This document shows, one piece after another, positions 39,559-48,684 of a stretch of 49,675 nucleotides of DNA. A program made the translations under genes and the position numbers. Within the stretch, counting starts at the first letter, position 1; each line of letters begins with the position of its first letter. This DNA is from Bacteroidota bacterium (GTDB taxonomy: Bacteria > Bacteroidota > Bacteroidia > Chitinophagales > Chitinophagaceae). The stretch lies in NCBI GenBank assembly GCA_018267545.1, contig JAFDYG010000094.1, positions 1 through 49,675 of the forward strand. Direction: 5' to 3'. Under the pieces are notes generated by a model, which worked only from the letters and a program-made list of their open reading frames with translations, was not told the DNA's origin and did no database searches.

Positions 39559-40530
39559 ATGGAAAACCCGCTCGTCACAGTCATTACGGTTACTTACAAT
39601 TCGGGTAAATACGTCCGGGACGCCATAGAGAGCGTGCTGCATCAGAACTACGAGAATATCGAATATATCATCGGGGACGACCACTCCTCCGACGATACCT
39701 GGGAGATCATCAGCTCCTATAGAGATCCCCGCATCAAGGCCTATCGCAATCCTTCCAACCTTCGGGAGTACCCAAACCGGAACAAGGCGCTGGAGATGGC
39801 CACCGGGAAATACGTGATCTTTATCGACGGAGACGATATGGTTTATCCCCACGGCCTCCGATATATGGTCACGATGCTGGAAGCCTTTCCTTCTTCGGGT
39901 CTGTTGGTGGTGGGATACGATAAAAATGCTTTTATCTATCCGCTGGAATTCGGCCCGGAACAAATATATAAGCTGCAATATTCGGGCAAGGGCTTTCTAT
40001 CGGCGAGCATGGTAGGAAATTTGTTCCGTACCCAGGCGCTCAAGGATGCCGGCGGCTTCCCCACCGGACTGGTCTGCGGCGATTATTATGTCAGGCTAAA
40101 AATCTGCCAGCGCCACCACTGTCTGGTCATCGGCGGCAATCCCGTCTGGGCAAGGGCTACGCCGGGTCAGGCGTCCTCCCAGGTGGCTACGACAAAGGGC
40201 TATCTGGAAGTCGTACGGATCGATCAGGAATTTATCGGCGCCTCCGACTCCCCACTCAGTGAACCGGATAAGACACTCGCAACGCGCAACGTGTCCTATC
40301 CCGCGGCGCGCAAGATCGCCCGAAGCCTGGTTACCCTGCACTGGAAGGAAGCCCGGTACATGATGAAGACCCTGGGCTGGACCTGGACCGACCTAAAGAC
40401 GTACTTGTCGGCAATGCCCGACAATTCTTATATGAGCGAATATAATTCGACCCATCTCTTACGAATGGATCTTAGTAAAAACCCTTTCTCAACAAACTAC
40501 AAACGTATCAGCAATGGATCTTCGGAATAA
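39559..40530 (+). CDS. Family 2 glycosyltransferase (GT-A)
   Basis: A 323-residue GT2 enzyme. The GT-A start VTVITVTYNSGKYVRDAIES is followed by YIIGDDHSSDDTWEIIS (first acidic motif) and YVIFIDGDDMVYPHGL (the metal-binding D-x-D, here DGDD). A third block GKGFLSASMVGNLFRTQAL precedes the C-terminal helices. It is an inverting transferase that probably adds one sugar of the repeat. ATG 39559 is preferred over the TTG at 39556. Its end overlaps the LegB gene by 17 bases. Confidence 0.92.
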   Translation: MENPLVTVITVTYNSGKYVRDAIESVLHQNYENIEYIIGDDHSSDDTWEIISSYRDPRIKAYRNPSNLREYPNRNKALEMATGKYVIFIDGDDMVYPHGLRYMVTMLEAFPSSGLLVVGYDKNAFIYPLEFGPEQIYKLQYSGKGFLSASMVGNLFRTQALKDAGGFPTGLVCGDYYVRLKICQRHHCLVIGGNPVWARATPGQASSQVATTKGYLEVVRIDQEFIGASDSPLSEPDKTLATRNVSYPAARKIARSLVTLHWKEARYMMKTLGWTWTDLKTYLSAMPDNSYMSEYNSTHLLRMDLSKNPFSTNYKRISNGSSE

Positions 40531-41512
40531 AAAGGTTCTGATCACCGGAGCAGATGGATTTATCGGCAGCCACCTGGTCGAAGCCCTCCTCGAAGAGGGG
40601 TGCCAGGTTAGGGCATTTTGTTATTACAATTCCTTCAACTCCTGGGGATGGCTCGACAGCCTGCCAAAGGACGTGCTGAGTAAGATCGACATCTTCACCG
40701 GCGACGTCCGTGACCCCAACGGCGTCCGCACGGCCATGGAAGGAATGGAGATCGTTTTCCACCTCGCCGCCCTCATCGCAATCCCCTACTCGTATCATTC
40801 ACCCGACTCTTATGTGGACACGAATATCCGGGGGACGCTCAACATCGTACAGGCCGCCCGCGACCTGAAAACGGAACGCGTGCTGGTGACTTCCACTTCC
40901 GAGGTATACGGAACGGCGCTCTATGTCCCGATCGACGAAAAGCACCCCCGGCAGCCCCAGTCGCCCTACTCCGCGACCAAAATAGCCGCGGACTGCATGG
41001 CGGAGTCCTTCTACCGCTCCTTCGACCTTCCGGTGACCATCGTCCGTCCCTTCAATACCTTTGGCCCCCGACAGTCGGCTCGCGCTATCATCCCGACGAT
41101 CATCACACAGCTCCTGAACGGCAAGAAAGAAATCCGTCTGGGTGATCTTTCTCCCACCCGCGACCTGCTGTTTGTAAAAGACACGGCAAAGGCGTTTATC
41201 GAGATCGCAAAATGTACTAGCCTGATAGGACACGACGTTAATATTGCCACCGGCTCGGAAATCAGCATCGGCGACCTGGCGACGAAACTGATCGCACTGA
41301 TCAGCCCCGACGCAACACTGGTAAGAGATGAGGAACGAATCCGGCCTCAGAAATCGGAAGTCCACCGTCTCTGCGGCGACAACAAGAAGCTGCTGGAACA
41401 TACGGGCTTCAAACCCAAACACACCTTCGACGAAGCTTTGAAAGCTACGATCGAATGGTTCAGCCGCCCGGAAAACATAAAGCAATATAAAGCGGATATC
41501 TATAATGTATAG
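40514..41512 (+). CDS. legB: NDP-N-acetylglucosamine 4,6-dehydratase, LegB-like
   Basis: A 332-residue extended SDR matching the LegB group, which converts GDP- (or UDP-) GlcNAc to the 4-keto-6-deoxy sugar. NAD motif ITGADGFIGSHLVEALL, then AFCYYNSFNSWGWLDSLP, a stretch characteristic of LegB and related dehydratases. The catalytic TSTSEVYGTA and SPYSATKIAADCMAE (Tyr-x-x-x-Lys) follow, as does RPFNTFGPRQSARAIIPTI. It starts the legionaminic-acid block of the operon, with an overlap of 17 bases to the upstream GT2 gene and 8 bases to LegC. The PtmE-like gene further on suggests the GDP form. Confidence 0.93.
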   Translation: MDLRNKKVLITGADGFIGSHLVEALLEEGCQVRAFCYYNSFNSWGWLDSLPKDVLSKIDIFTGDVRDPNGVRTAMEGMEIVFHLAALIAIPYSYHSPDSYVDTNIRGTLNIVQAARDLKTERVLVTSTSEVYGTALYVPIDEKHPRQPQSPYSATKIAADCMAESFYRSFDLPVTIVRPFNTFGPRQSARAIIPTIITQLLNGKKEIRLGDLSPTRDLLFVKDTAKAFIEIAKCTSLIGHDVNIATGSEISIGDLATKLIALISPDATLVRDEERIRPQKSEVHRLCGDNKKLLEHTGFKPKHTFDEALKATIEWFSRPENIKQYKADIYNV

Positions 41513-42653
41513 CGAGATCGTCCAATTCATCCGGGAGACCTTCCGCACACCGGAAGGGTTTATCCCGCTCCACGAGCCCAGATTCACCGGGAACGAGAAG
41601 AAGTATGTGCTGGATACGATCGATTCTACCTTCGTATCATCCGTTGGCGCCTATGTCAACAAGTTCGAAGAGATGGTTTGTCAGATCACGGGAGCGAAGC
41701 ACGCCATCGCCGTCGTCAACGGGACCGCCGCCCTGCACATGGCCATGCTGCTGGCGGGTGTCGAGCCTGGCGACGAGGTCATCACACAGCCGCTGACCTT
41801 TGCCGCGACCGTCAACGCGATCAAGCACGCCTATGGCATCCCGCATTTCGTTGACGTCGACCGGGACACGATGGGCATGAGCCCGGCCCGGCTCGAAGAA
41901 CGCCTCGCGTCCATTGCGGAAATCCGGGACGGAATCTGCTACAACAAAGAAACGGGTCGCCGCATCATCGCCTGCGTCCCCATGCATACTTTCGGCCTGC
42001 CCCTGCGGATCGATGAGATTGCCGCTATCTGCAAAAAATACCAGATCAAATTGGTCGAAGACGCCGCAGAATCACTTGGCGCTTTCTACAAAGGCAAGCA
42101 CACCGGCCGTTTTGGGATCATGGGAACGCTCAGCCTGAATGGAAACAAGACCGTGACCAGCGGCGGCGGCGGAGCCATCTTTACCGACGACGACCAGCTC
42201 GGCCTCCGCGCCAAGCACCTGACGACAACGGCAAAAGTGCCGCATCCCTGGGCCTTTATCCACGACGAGGTAGGCTATAACTACCGGATGCCCAACCTTA
42301 ACGCAGCCCTGGCCTGCGCCCAGCTGGAACAGCTGGACAAGTTCGTCGACAACAAGCGGGAGCTGGCGGATATCTATACCGGCTTTTTCAAGAAACAGGG
42401 GATTCCCTTCGTAAGAGAGATAAAAGACGCCAGGGCCAACTACTGGCTGATGACGATCCTGCTTCCGGACTCCGAACAGCGGGACGCGTTTCTAAAATAT
42501 ACCAACGACAACAAGGTGATGACAAGACCAGCCTGGCAGCTGGCTAGCACCCTGCCCATGTACAAAGACTGTCCCGCGGGCGACTTGTCGACGGCCATCC
42601 AGCTGGAACAGCAGATTGTGAATATACCGAGCAGCGTAAGAATAAAACCATGA
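41505..42653 (+). CDS. legC: LegC-family sugar aminotransferase
   Basis: A 382-residue DegT-type aminotransferase that aminates C4 of the 4-keto sugar made by LegB. Visible blocks are FIPLHEPRFTGNEKKYVLDT, which is the LegC-type start, VVNGTAALHMAMLLAGV and PLTFAATVNAIKHAYGIPHF. LVEDAAESLGAFYKG and NGNKTVTSGGGGA with PLP Lys215 follow. Its length of 382 fits LegC. The ATG overlaps LegB, and its stop overlaps the next ATG. It is well placed between LegB and the nonulosonate synthase. Confidence 0.93.
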   Translation: MYSEIVQFIRETFRTPEGFIPLHEPRFTGNEKKYVLDTIDSTFVSSVGAYVNKFEEMVCQITGAKHAIAVVNGTAALHMAMLLAGVEPGDEVITQPLTFAATVNAIKHAYGIPHFVDVDRDTMGMSPARLEERLASIAEIRDGICYNKETGRRIIACVPMHTFGLPLRIDEIAAICKKYQIKLVEDAAESLGAFYKGKHTGRFGIMGTLSLNGNKTVTSGGGGAIFTDDDQLGLRAKHLTTTAKVPHPWAFIHDEVGYNYRMPNLNAALACAQLEQLDKFVDNKRELADIYTGFFKKQGIPFVREIKDARANYWLMTILLPDSEQRDAFLKYTNDNKVMTRPAWQLASTLPMYKDCPAGDLSTAIQLEQQIVNIPSSVRIKP

Positions 42654-43660
42654 GCAACAAAACCATTATCATAGCCGAAGCCGGCGTCAACCACAACGGC
42701 AGCATGGACCTGGCCCGGCAGCTGATCGACGCGGCGGCCGACGCAGGCGCCGACTATGTCAAATTCCAAACCTTCAAGGCCAAAAAGCTGGCCAGCAAGT
42801 CGGCCGGAAAGGCGTCGTACCAACAAAAGACGACGGCCGCAGGCGAGAGCCAGCTGGAGATGCTCCAAAAACTGGAGCTCGACGAGTCGGCCCACGACGA
42901 GCTGATCCGCTATTGCAAGCTTCGCAAGATCGAATTCCTGTCCACCCCCTTCGACATGGACAGCATCGACCTGCTGAAAGGACTGGGGATCAAGCTGGGT
43001 AAGATACCCTCGGGAGAAATCACCAACCTACCCTATCTCCGCAAGATGGCCGACAGCTTCGAAGAGCTGGTGATATCGACGGGGATGTCCGACATCAAAG
43101 AGATCGGTGAAGCCATCGACGCCATTACAAGCCGCGGATTCTCAAAGAAAAATATTACGGTGCTCCACTGCAATACGGAGTACCCGACGCCGTTCGAAGA
43201 CGTACACCTGCGGGCCATGCACGCAATCGCCGAGCAATTCGGGGTTAGGACCGGCTATTCCGACCATACCCCGGGCATCGAGGTGCCGGTAGCGGCAGTC
43301 GCGCTGGGTGCGGTGATGATCGAAAAGCATTTTACCACGGATAGAAATCTGGAAGGCCCCGACCACAAGGCGTCGTTGGAGCCGGCCGAGCTGAAGCAGA
43401 TGATCTCCTCGATCCGGCACATCGAAATGGCGCTGGGGACCGCGGTCAAGCAGCCCTCGCCTTCCGAGATCAAGAACAAGGCGATCGCCCGTAAGAGCAT
43501 CGTGGCAGCGAAAGGCATCCGCAAGGGTGAGATCTTTACCGAAGACAATCTGACCGTAAAGCGCCCCGGAACGGGACTAAGCCCCATGTTCTGGGACCGG
43601 CTCCTCGGACAGGCGGCTTCCCGAGATTTTGAAGAAGACGAGCTAATCGATTTATTATGA
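42650..43660 (+). CDS. legI: N-acetylneuraminate/legionaminate synthase (NeuB/LegI)
   Basis: A 336-residue condensing enzyme joining phosphoenolpyruvate to a 6-deoxy-diacetamido hexose to form the nine-carbon acid. The TIM-barrel domain shows IIAEAGVNHNGSMDLARQL, DYVKFQTFKAKKLASK, LSTPFDMDSIDLL and KIPSGEITNLPYL. ISTGMSDIKEIGEA and LHCNTEYPTPFEDVHL complete it. A C-terminal SAF/antifreeze-like domain begins near 275 (ARKSIVAAKGIRKGEIFTED). All family hallmarks are present. Legionaminate rather than sialate is inferred from the LegB/LegC/PtmE neighbours. Confidence 0.95.
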   Translation: MSNKTIIIAEAGVNHNGSMDLARQLIDAAADAGADYVKFQTFKAKKLASKSAGKASYQQKTTAAGESQLEMLQKLELDESAHDELIRYCKLRKIEFLSTPFDMDSIDLLKGLGIKLGKIPSGEITNLPYLRKMADSFEELVISTGMSDIKEIGEAIDAITSRGFSKKNITVLHCNTEYPTPFEDVHLRAMHAIAEQFGVRTGYSDHTPGIEVPVAAVALGAVMIEKHFTTDRNLEGPDHKASLEPAELKQMISSIRHIEMALGTAVKQPSPSEIKNKAIARKSIVAAKGIRKGEIFTEDNLTVKRPGTGLSPMFWDRLLGQAASRDFEEDELIDLL

Positions 43661-44829
43661 AAGCAGCTGCTCTAAATATATGTGTAGTGACCGGCTCGAG
43701 GGCGGAATACGGCTTGCTGTATCCGCTGATGCGCCTGATCAAAAAAAAGGCGGGCGTCAATCTGCAGCTGATCGTTACCGGCATGCACCTTTCACCCGAA
43801 TTCGGTCTGACATTTAAACAGATCGAGTCGGATGGGTTCACTATCCATGAAAAAATCGAAATGCTGCTTTCCGCAGATACGGACGCAGCCATCACCAAGT
43901 CGACCGGCCTGGGGCTGATCAGCTTCGCGGGCGCCTTCCAGCGCCTGAAACCAGACTGGGTCGTGATCCTGGGGGATCGGTTCGAGAGTTTTGCCGCGGC
44001 AATCGCCGCCCACCTCGCCGGACTCCCGATCGCCCACCTCCACGGCGGCGAGCTGACGGAAGGAGCGACCGATGACGCCATGCGCCACGCCATCACCAAG
44101 ATGTCGTACCTGCATTTTACCTCTACGGAAAGCTATCGCAAAAGGGTCATCCAGCTTGGAGAAGACCCCAAACGCGTTTTTAATACCGGAGCGATCGGCC
44201 TGGATAATATAAAAGGATTGAAGCTGCTGTCGAAAAAGAAGCTGGAGCAGGAGCTGGCATTCCCGATAAACGAAAACACGATCCTGGTGACCTATCATCC
44301 GGTGACCCTGGAAAAAGACCAGGCGCTGAAACAGATGAACCAGCTGCTCCAGGCCCTGGATAAGTTCCCCGAGCTCCGCATCATCTTCACCCTTCCCAAT
44401 GCCGACGCCGGCGGCCGCGAGATCATCCGGCTGATCAACGAGTATGTCGCACGGCACACGGAAAATACCCGGGCATATACCAGCCTCGGTCAGTTGAAAT
44501 ACCTTTCCACACTGCAATACATCACCGCGGTCGTAGGCAACTCGTCCAGCGGGATTTTGGAAGTACCTTACTTTAACATCCCCACGGTCAATATAGGCGA
44601 CAGACAAACAGGACGGATAAAGCCCCCCTCCGTTATCGATACCGCTACGGATGCCAGGAGCATCGTCTCGGGAATCCGGAAGGCGCTGACACCCTCCTTT
44701 GCGGCGATCAGCAAAAAACCGGTGCATCTCTACGGCAAAGGCGATACCGCAATCAGGATCCTGTCGACCATTCAACGCTTTGGCAAACCCTCAACTATCA
44801 AGAAAAAATTCTTCGATCTACCGTCATGA
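43657..44829 (+). CDS. legG: Hydrolysing NDP-sugar 2-epimerase (NeuC/LegG)
   Basis: A 390-residue NeuC-like enzyme that epimerises C2 and removes the nucleotide, giving the free sugar for the synthase. GT-B fold: ICVVTGSRAEYGLLYPLMRL, TGMHLSPEFGLTFKQIESDG, VVILGDRFESFAAAIAAHLA and AHLHGGELTEGATDDAMRHA. The later VVGNSSSGILEVPYFNIPTV follows. The catalytic Asp/Glu positions in G-D-R-F-E and H-G-G-E are intact. Start overlaps the synthase stop. LegG is preferred over NeuC from the context. Confidence 0.94.
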   Translation: MKAAALNICVVTGSRAEYGLLYPLMRLIKKKAGVNLQLIVTGMHLSPEFGLTFKQIESDGFTIHEKIEMLLSADTDAAITKSTGLGLISFAGAFQRLKPDWVVILGDRFESFAAAIAAHLAGLPIAHLHGGELTEGATDDAMRHAITKMSYLHFTSTESYRKRVIQLGEDPKRVFNTGAIGLDNIKGLKLLSKKKLEQELAFPINENTILVTYHPVTLEKDQALKQMNQLLQALDKFPELRIIFTLPNADAGGREIIRLINEYVARHTENTRAYTSLGQLKYLSTLQYITAVVGNSSSGILEVPYFNIPTVNIGDRQTGRIKPPSVIDTATDARSIVSGIRKALTPSFAAISKKPVHLYGKGDTAIRILSTIQRFGKPSTIKKKFFDLPS

Positions 44830-45875
44830 ACAACTGGAAGAAAAATATCATACGGGAAGACAGCACTATCCGGCAGGCACTCGGCACCCTGAATGAGAAC
44901 GTCAACATCGCCAACGTCCTGTTTGTAGTAAGCGAAAACGGCAAGCTCCTGGGAACGCTCACGGATGGCGACGTCCGGCGAGGCTTTCTAAAAGACATCA
45001 CGGTCGGCGCAAAGGTGACAGAGGTGATGAACCGGGAGTTTTCTCGCCTGGTAGCCGGGAAGATCGACGGCGACGCCGTCCAGCGGATCCTGGATAAGAA
45101 AATCAACTTCGTTCCGCTGCTGGACGAAAACGGCGTAATGGTAGACCTGCTCAACCTGAAGGAATACCGGAGCGCCATCCCCCTCGAAGCGGTGATCATG
45201 GCCGGAGGGAGGGGCGAGCGGCTGCTGCCGCTGACGCGCACGACACCAAAGCCGATGCTGAAGGTAGGGGAGAAGCCGATCATCGAATATTCTATCGACA
45301 GACTGGCTCGTCACGGAGTCAAAAACATCCATATCAGCATCAACTACCTGGGTCATATCATCGAAGACTATTTCAAGGACGGCTCGGAGAAAGGACTGGA
45401 TATAAAATATATCCGCGAAGACAGACCGCTGGGCACCATCGGGTCGCTGACGCTCGCGGAACCCTTCCAGCACCAGACGATCCTGATCATGAACAGCGAC
45501 CTGCTGACCAATATCGACTTTGGTCATTTCTATAACGAATTTATCCAGTCGGGCGCCGATATGGCGGTTGCCGCGGTTCCACACCACGTCGACCTGCCCT
45601 ACGCGATCCTCGAGCTCGACGAAGACCGCGTCATCTCCCTGCAGGAGAAGCCCCGCTATACCTATTTCGCGAATGCCGGTATCTACCTCATCAAGAAGGA
45701 GCTGCTGGACTATATACCTAAAGACGGCCACTTCAACGCCACCGACCTGATGGAGAAAGTGCTGACCGAGAAGAAGAAGCTGATCAACTACGCCATCCTG
45801 GAATACTGGCTCGACATCGGCCGCATGAGCGACTTCCAGAAGGCGCAAGAGGATATCAAACACTTACCTTTCTGA
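44826..45875 (+). CDS. ptmE: PtmE-like CBS-nucleotidyltransferase
   Basis: A 349-residue protein with two CBS motifs (about 1-115, including LLGTLTDGDVRRGFLKDI and VPLLDENGVMVDLLNLKEY). A nucleotidyltransferase domain follows: EAVIMAGGRGERLLPLTRTT, PKPMLKVGEKPIIEYSI and TILIMNSDLLTNIDF. In Campylobacter, PtmE charges GlcN-1-P with GTP, feeding GDP-sugar into the legionaminate pathway. It is adjacent to the NeuA/LegF gene and overlaps the 2-epimerase by four bases. CBS domains imply control by an adenosine nucleotide; that is inference. Confidence 0.92.
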   Translation: MNNWKKNIIREDSTIRQALGTLNENVNIANVLFVVSENGKLLGTLTDGDVRRGFLKDITVGAKVTEVMNREFSRLVAGKIDGDAVQRILDKKINFVPLLDENGVMVDLLNLKEYRSAIPLEAVIMAGGRGERLLPLTRTTPKPMLKVGEKPIIEYSIDRLARHGVKNIHISINYLGHIIEDYFKDGSEKGLDIKYIREDRPLGTIGSLTLAEPFQHQTILIMNSDLLTNIDFGHFYNEFIQSGADMAVAAVPHHVDLPYAILELDEDRVISLQEKPRYTYFANAGIYLIKKELLDYIPKDGHFNATDLMEKVLTEKKKLINYAILEYWLDIGRMSDFQKAQEDIKHLPF

Positions 45876-45879
45876 ACTT

Positions 45880-46608
45880 ATGCCGGAGAAGATCGAGAAT
45901 ATACTATGGCTGATCCCCGCCCGTGCCGGCTCGAAATCGGTACCCGGGAAGAACATAAAGCCGCTGAACGGCATGCCGCTGATGACCTACCGGATCAAAA
46001 CCGCGCTGGCGCTGTCGCCCGCGGAGAAGGTCTGGTGCTCGACCGACGATAAGGACTATGCGGAGATCGCCAAAAAAGCGGGTGCGACCATTCCCTTTAT
46101 GCGGCCGGCAGAGCTGGCGACCGACACCGCCTCCTCGGCAGACGTAGTGCTGCACGCAATGGACCACGCAGAAAAGGGCGGCTGGAAGCCCGACTTCCTC
46201 GGTCTGCTGGAACCGACCTCACCGCTGGTCTTCAAGACGGATCTCCTCCAGGCCTGCCAGCGGCTGCAGGAAGACCCACAGGCCAGCGCCATCGTCGCAG
46301 TGCGCGAAGCAAGACCCAACACCATCTTTATACAGGACGAGACCCAATATATGGACGAGCTGGCGCAGCGCCTGGAGAACCGCGCAAAGATGGGCCGCCA
46401 GGCATTCAAACGCCAGATCACGCCGAGCGGCGGATTCTATATTACCCGCTGGGACGCCTTCCGCGAGAAAAAAACTTTTTATACCGCAGCCACCCTGCCC
46501 TATCTCCTGCCCGAACCCTGCACCCTCGAGATCGACGACCCGATCGACTGGCAGTTCGCCGAGTTCCTGCTGGAAAAAGAGATTGTTGACCCTAAAAAAA
46601 TATTTTGA
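45880..46608 (+). CDS. legF: CMP-nonulosonate cytidylyltransferase (NeuA/LegF)
   Basis: A 242-residue acylneuraminate cytidylyltransferase that activates the nine-carbon acid as its CMP sugar. Hallmarks are LWLIPARAGSKSVPGKNIKP, STDDKDYAEIAKKAGA and MRPAELATDTASSADVVLHA. LGLLEPTSPLVFKTDLL and the IDDPIDWQFAE region follow. The size and motifs are complete. It starts 4 bases after PtmE. Legionaminate as substrate is inferred from the operon. Confidence 0.94.
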   Translation: MPEKIENILWLIPARAGSKSVPGKNIKPLNGMPLMTYRIKTALALSPAEKVWCSTDDKDYAEIAKKAGATIPFMRPAELATDTASSADVVLHAMDHAEKGGWKPDFLGLLEPTSPLVFKTDLLQACQRLQEDPQASAIVAVREARPNTIFIQDETQYMDELAQRLENRAKMGRQAFKRQITPSGGFYITRWDAFREKKTFYTAATLPYLLPEPCTLEIDDPIDWQFAEFLLEKEIVDPKKIF

Positions 46609-46613
46609 GTAAC

Positions 46614-47906
46614 ATGACTTACGCAGAACGCTTACACGCTGTCATCCCCGGTGGGGCGCATACCTATTCCCGCGGCGACGACCAGTTCCCCGCCAACGCC
46701 CCTTCGATCCTGGTAAAGGGCAAGGGAAGCCGCGTCTGGGACCCGAACGGTAAAGAATATATCGACTATGGAATGGGTCTTCGCTCCGTCAACATCGGAT
46801 ACGGCAACGAAGAAGTGGCGGCGGCCGTTTATGAAGAGGTGCTGAAAGGAAATAATCTCACCCGCGCTTCGATCACCGAGCTGGAAGCAGCGGAGTTGAT
46901 CACGCAGTTGATCCCCTCTGCAGAGATGGTCAAGTTCGCCAAGCACGGTTCTACCGTGACGTCTGCTGCGGTCAAGCTTGCCCGGGCTTATACCGGCCGT
47001 AAATATATCATCGTCCCCTTCGAGCATCCCTTCTTCTCCTTCGACGACTGGTTCATCGGTTCGACCGTCGTAAATCGCGGCGTGCCCGAAGAGCACAGCA
47101 GCCTGACGCTGAAGTTTCATTATAACGACCTGGAATCTCTCAAAAAACTATTCGACGAGCATCCCGGCCAGATCGCCGGGGTGATGATGGAGGCCGCGAC
47201 GACACAACCACCCGCCAAAGGTTTCTTGTCCGGCGTACGAGACCTCTGCCATGCCAACGGTGCGATCTTTATCATCGACGAGATGATCACCGGCTTCCGC
47301 TGGCATATGCAGGGCGCCCAAAATTATTTCGACATCGAACCCGACCTTTCGACATTTGGAAAAGCGATGGCCAACGGCTTTGCCGTCGCGGCGCTGACGG
47401 GCAAGAAGGAGATCATGGGCATCGGTGGTATCCTGCAGGAAGGCGCCGAACGCGTGTTCCTGACTTCTACCACCCACGGCGCGGAGATGAGCGCGCTTGG
47501 CGCTTTTATAAAGACGATGGAGATCCTGCAAAGAGACCGGGTGGTCGATCATTTCTGGAACTACGGCCGGGAGTTGATGGAAGGAATGAACGGCATCGCA
47601 AAGGACCTCGGAATCGGAGAAAACTTCTATACCGAAGGCTTCGCCTGCTCTCCCAACTATATCACCAAGGACAAGGATGGCCAGGCTTCGCTCGCCTTCC
47701 GCACGCTCTTTGCCCAGGAGATGGTCAGTCACGGAGTGCTGATGCCCTACCTCGCACTTTCGCAGGCGCACGGCCCGAAAGAGTTGGAACAGACGCTCGA
47801 AGCGGTAAAAAAATCCCTCGCAGTATATAAGAAGGCGCTCGGAGAAGGGATCGACAAATACCTGCATTCAAAACCCATCCGTCCGGTTTTCAGAAAATAC
47901 AATTAA
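46614..47906 (+). CDS. HemL-like class III PLP aminotransferase in nonulosonate operon
   Basis: A 430-residue class III aminotransferase resembling glutamate-1-semialdehyde aminomutase. It starts TYAERLHAVIPGGAHTYSRG, then FAKHGSTVTSAAVKLARAYT, FIIDEMITGFRW and STFGKAMANGFAVAAL with PLP Lys250. A housekeeping hemL would not be expected in a polysaccharide operon. The gene is probably specialised for a sugar or nonulosonate intermediate, such as amination of a modified legionaminate. ATG 46614 is preferred; the TTG at 46605 overlaps the previous stop. An SDR follows 4 bases later. Confidence 0.9.
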   Translation: MTYAERLHAVIPGGAHTYSRGDDQFPANAPSILVKGKGSRVWDPNGKEYIDYGMGLRSVNIGYGNEEVAAAVYEEVLKGNNLTRASITELEAAELITQLIPSAEMVKFAKHGSTVTSAAVKLARAYTGRKYIIVPFEHPFFSFDDWFIGSTVVNRGVPEEHSSLTLKFHYNDLESLKKLFDEHPGQIAGVMMEAATTQPPAKGFLSGVRDLCHANGAIFIIDEMITGFRWHMQGAQNYFDIEPDLSTFGKAMANGFAVAALTGKKEIMGIGGILQEGAERVFLTSTTHGAEMSALGAFIKTMEILQRDRVVDHFWNYGRELMEGMNGIAKDLGIGENFYTEGFACSPNYITKDKDGQASLAFRTLFAQEMVSHGVLMPYLALSQAHGPKELEQTLEAVKKSLAVYKKALGEGIDKYLHSKPIRPVFRKYN

Positions 47907-47910
47907 TCGC

Positions 47911-48648
47911 ATGCTGAGCCTGAAAGACAAGGTCATCGTTATCACAGGAGCAAAAGGATTGCTTGGACGTTCCATAGTCACCGCCCTGCAGTCGGCGTCG
48001 GCCGAGGTCGTATGCGTAGACATCGCCCCGGGCAATGAGGACAAATATTACCGCGTAGCCGATACGACCAGCGAAGAGCAGGTTCGGGCACTCGTCCAAT
48101 CGATCGTAAAAGACTTCGGTCGCATCGACGGATGGGTGAACAACGCCTATCCCCGCACTTCCGACTGGGGGAACAAGCTCGAAGATATCAAGATGGATTC
48201 CTGGCGGAAGAACGTCGACATGCACCTCAACAGCTACTTTATGTGCTGCCAGATCGTGCTGGGACAAATGAAGGAACAGCGGCAGGGGGCGCTGGTCAAT
48301 ATGTCCTCGATCTATGGCCTTGTCGGTCCGGACTTCTCCATCTATGAAGGAACACCCATGACCATGCCGGCAGCCTATTCGGCGATCAAGGGCGGACTGG
48401 TAAACCTGACCCGCTATCTCGCGGCCTATTTTGGTCCCAGCCAGGTGCGGGTCAACTGCGTTTCGCCCGGCGGCATCTTCGACAACCAGCCCGAGCCCTT
48501 CGTTCAACAATACGAAAAGAAAGTACCTTTGCGCCGGCTGGGGAAGCCCGCTGATATCGCGCCGGGGGTTGCCTTCCTCCTGTCCGACGACGCCTCCTAT
48601 ATCAGCGGACACAACCTGGTCATCGACGGAGGATGGACCGCGATCTAA
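47911..48648 (+). CDS. ptmA: Short-chain dehydrogenase/reductase (PtmA-like)
   Basis: A 245-residue classical SDR. NAD(P) motif VIVITGAKGLLGRSIVTAL, then IDGWVNNAYPRTSDWGNKL, LVNMSSIYGLVGPDFSIYEG and the catalytic AAYSAIKGGLVNLTRYLA (Tyr-x-x-x-Lys). VNCVSPGGIFDNQPEPFV and the YISGHNLVIDGGWT tail follow. The YEGTPM loop and context resemble PtmA of Campylobacter flagellin-glycosylation loci, which supports the legionaminate pathway. It lies between the HemL-like enzyme and a probable glycosyltransferase. The actual substrate is unknown. Confidence 0.88.
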   Translation: MLSLKDKVIVITGAKGLLGRSIVTALQSASAEVVCVDIAPGNEDKYYRVADTTSEEQVRALVQSIVKDFGRIDGWVNNAYPRTSDWGNKLEDIKMDSWRKNVDMHLNSYFMCCQIVLGQMKEQRQGALVNMSSIYGLVGPDFSIYEGTPMTMPAAYSAIKGGLVNLTRYLAAYFGPSQVRVNCVSPGGIFDNQPEPFVQQYEKKVPLRRLGKPADIAPGVAFLLSDDASYISGHNLVIDGGWTAI

Positions 48649-48684
48649 TCTTGCGTCACCCCCGCCGAGGAGGATCATTATCAC

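Noticed and set aside
43792-44775. 327-residue minus-strand frame opposite the 2-epimerase gene
   Set aside because: The forward protein has all NeuC/LegG motifs; the reverse frame has none and is explained by GC-rich third positions.
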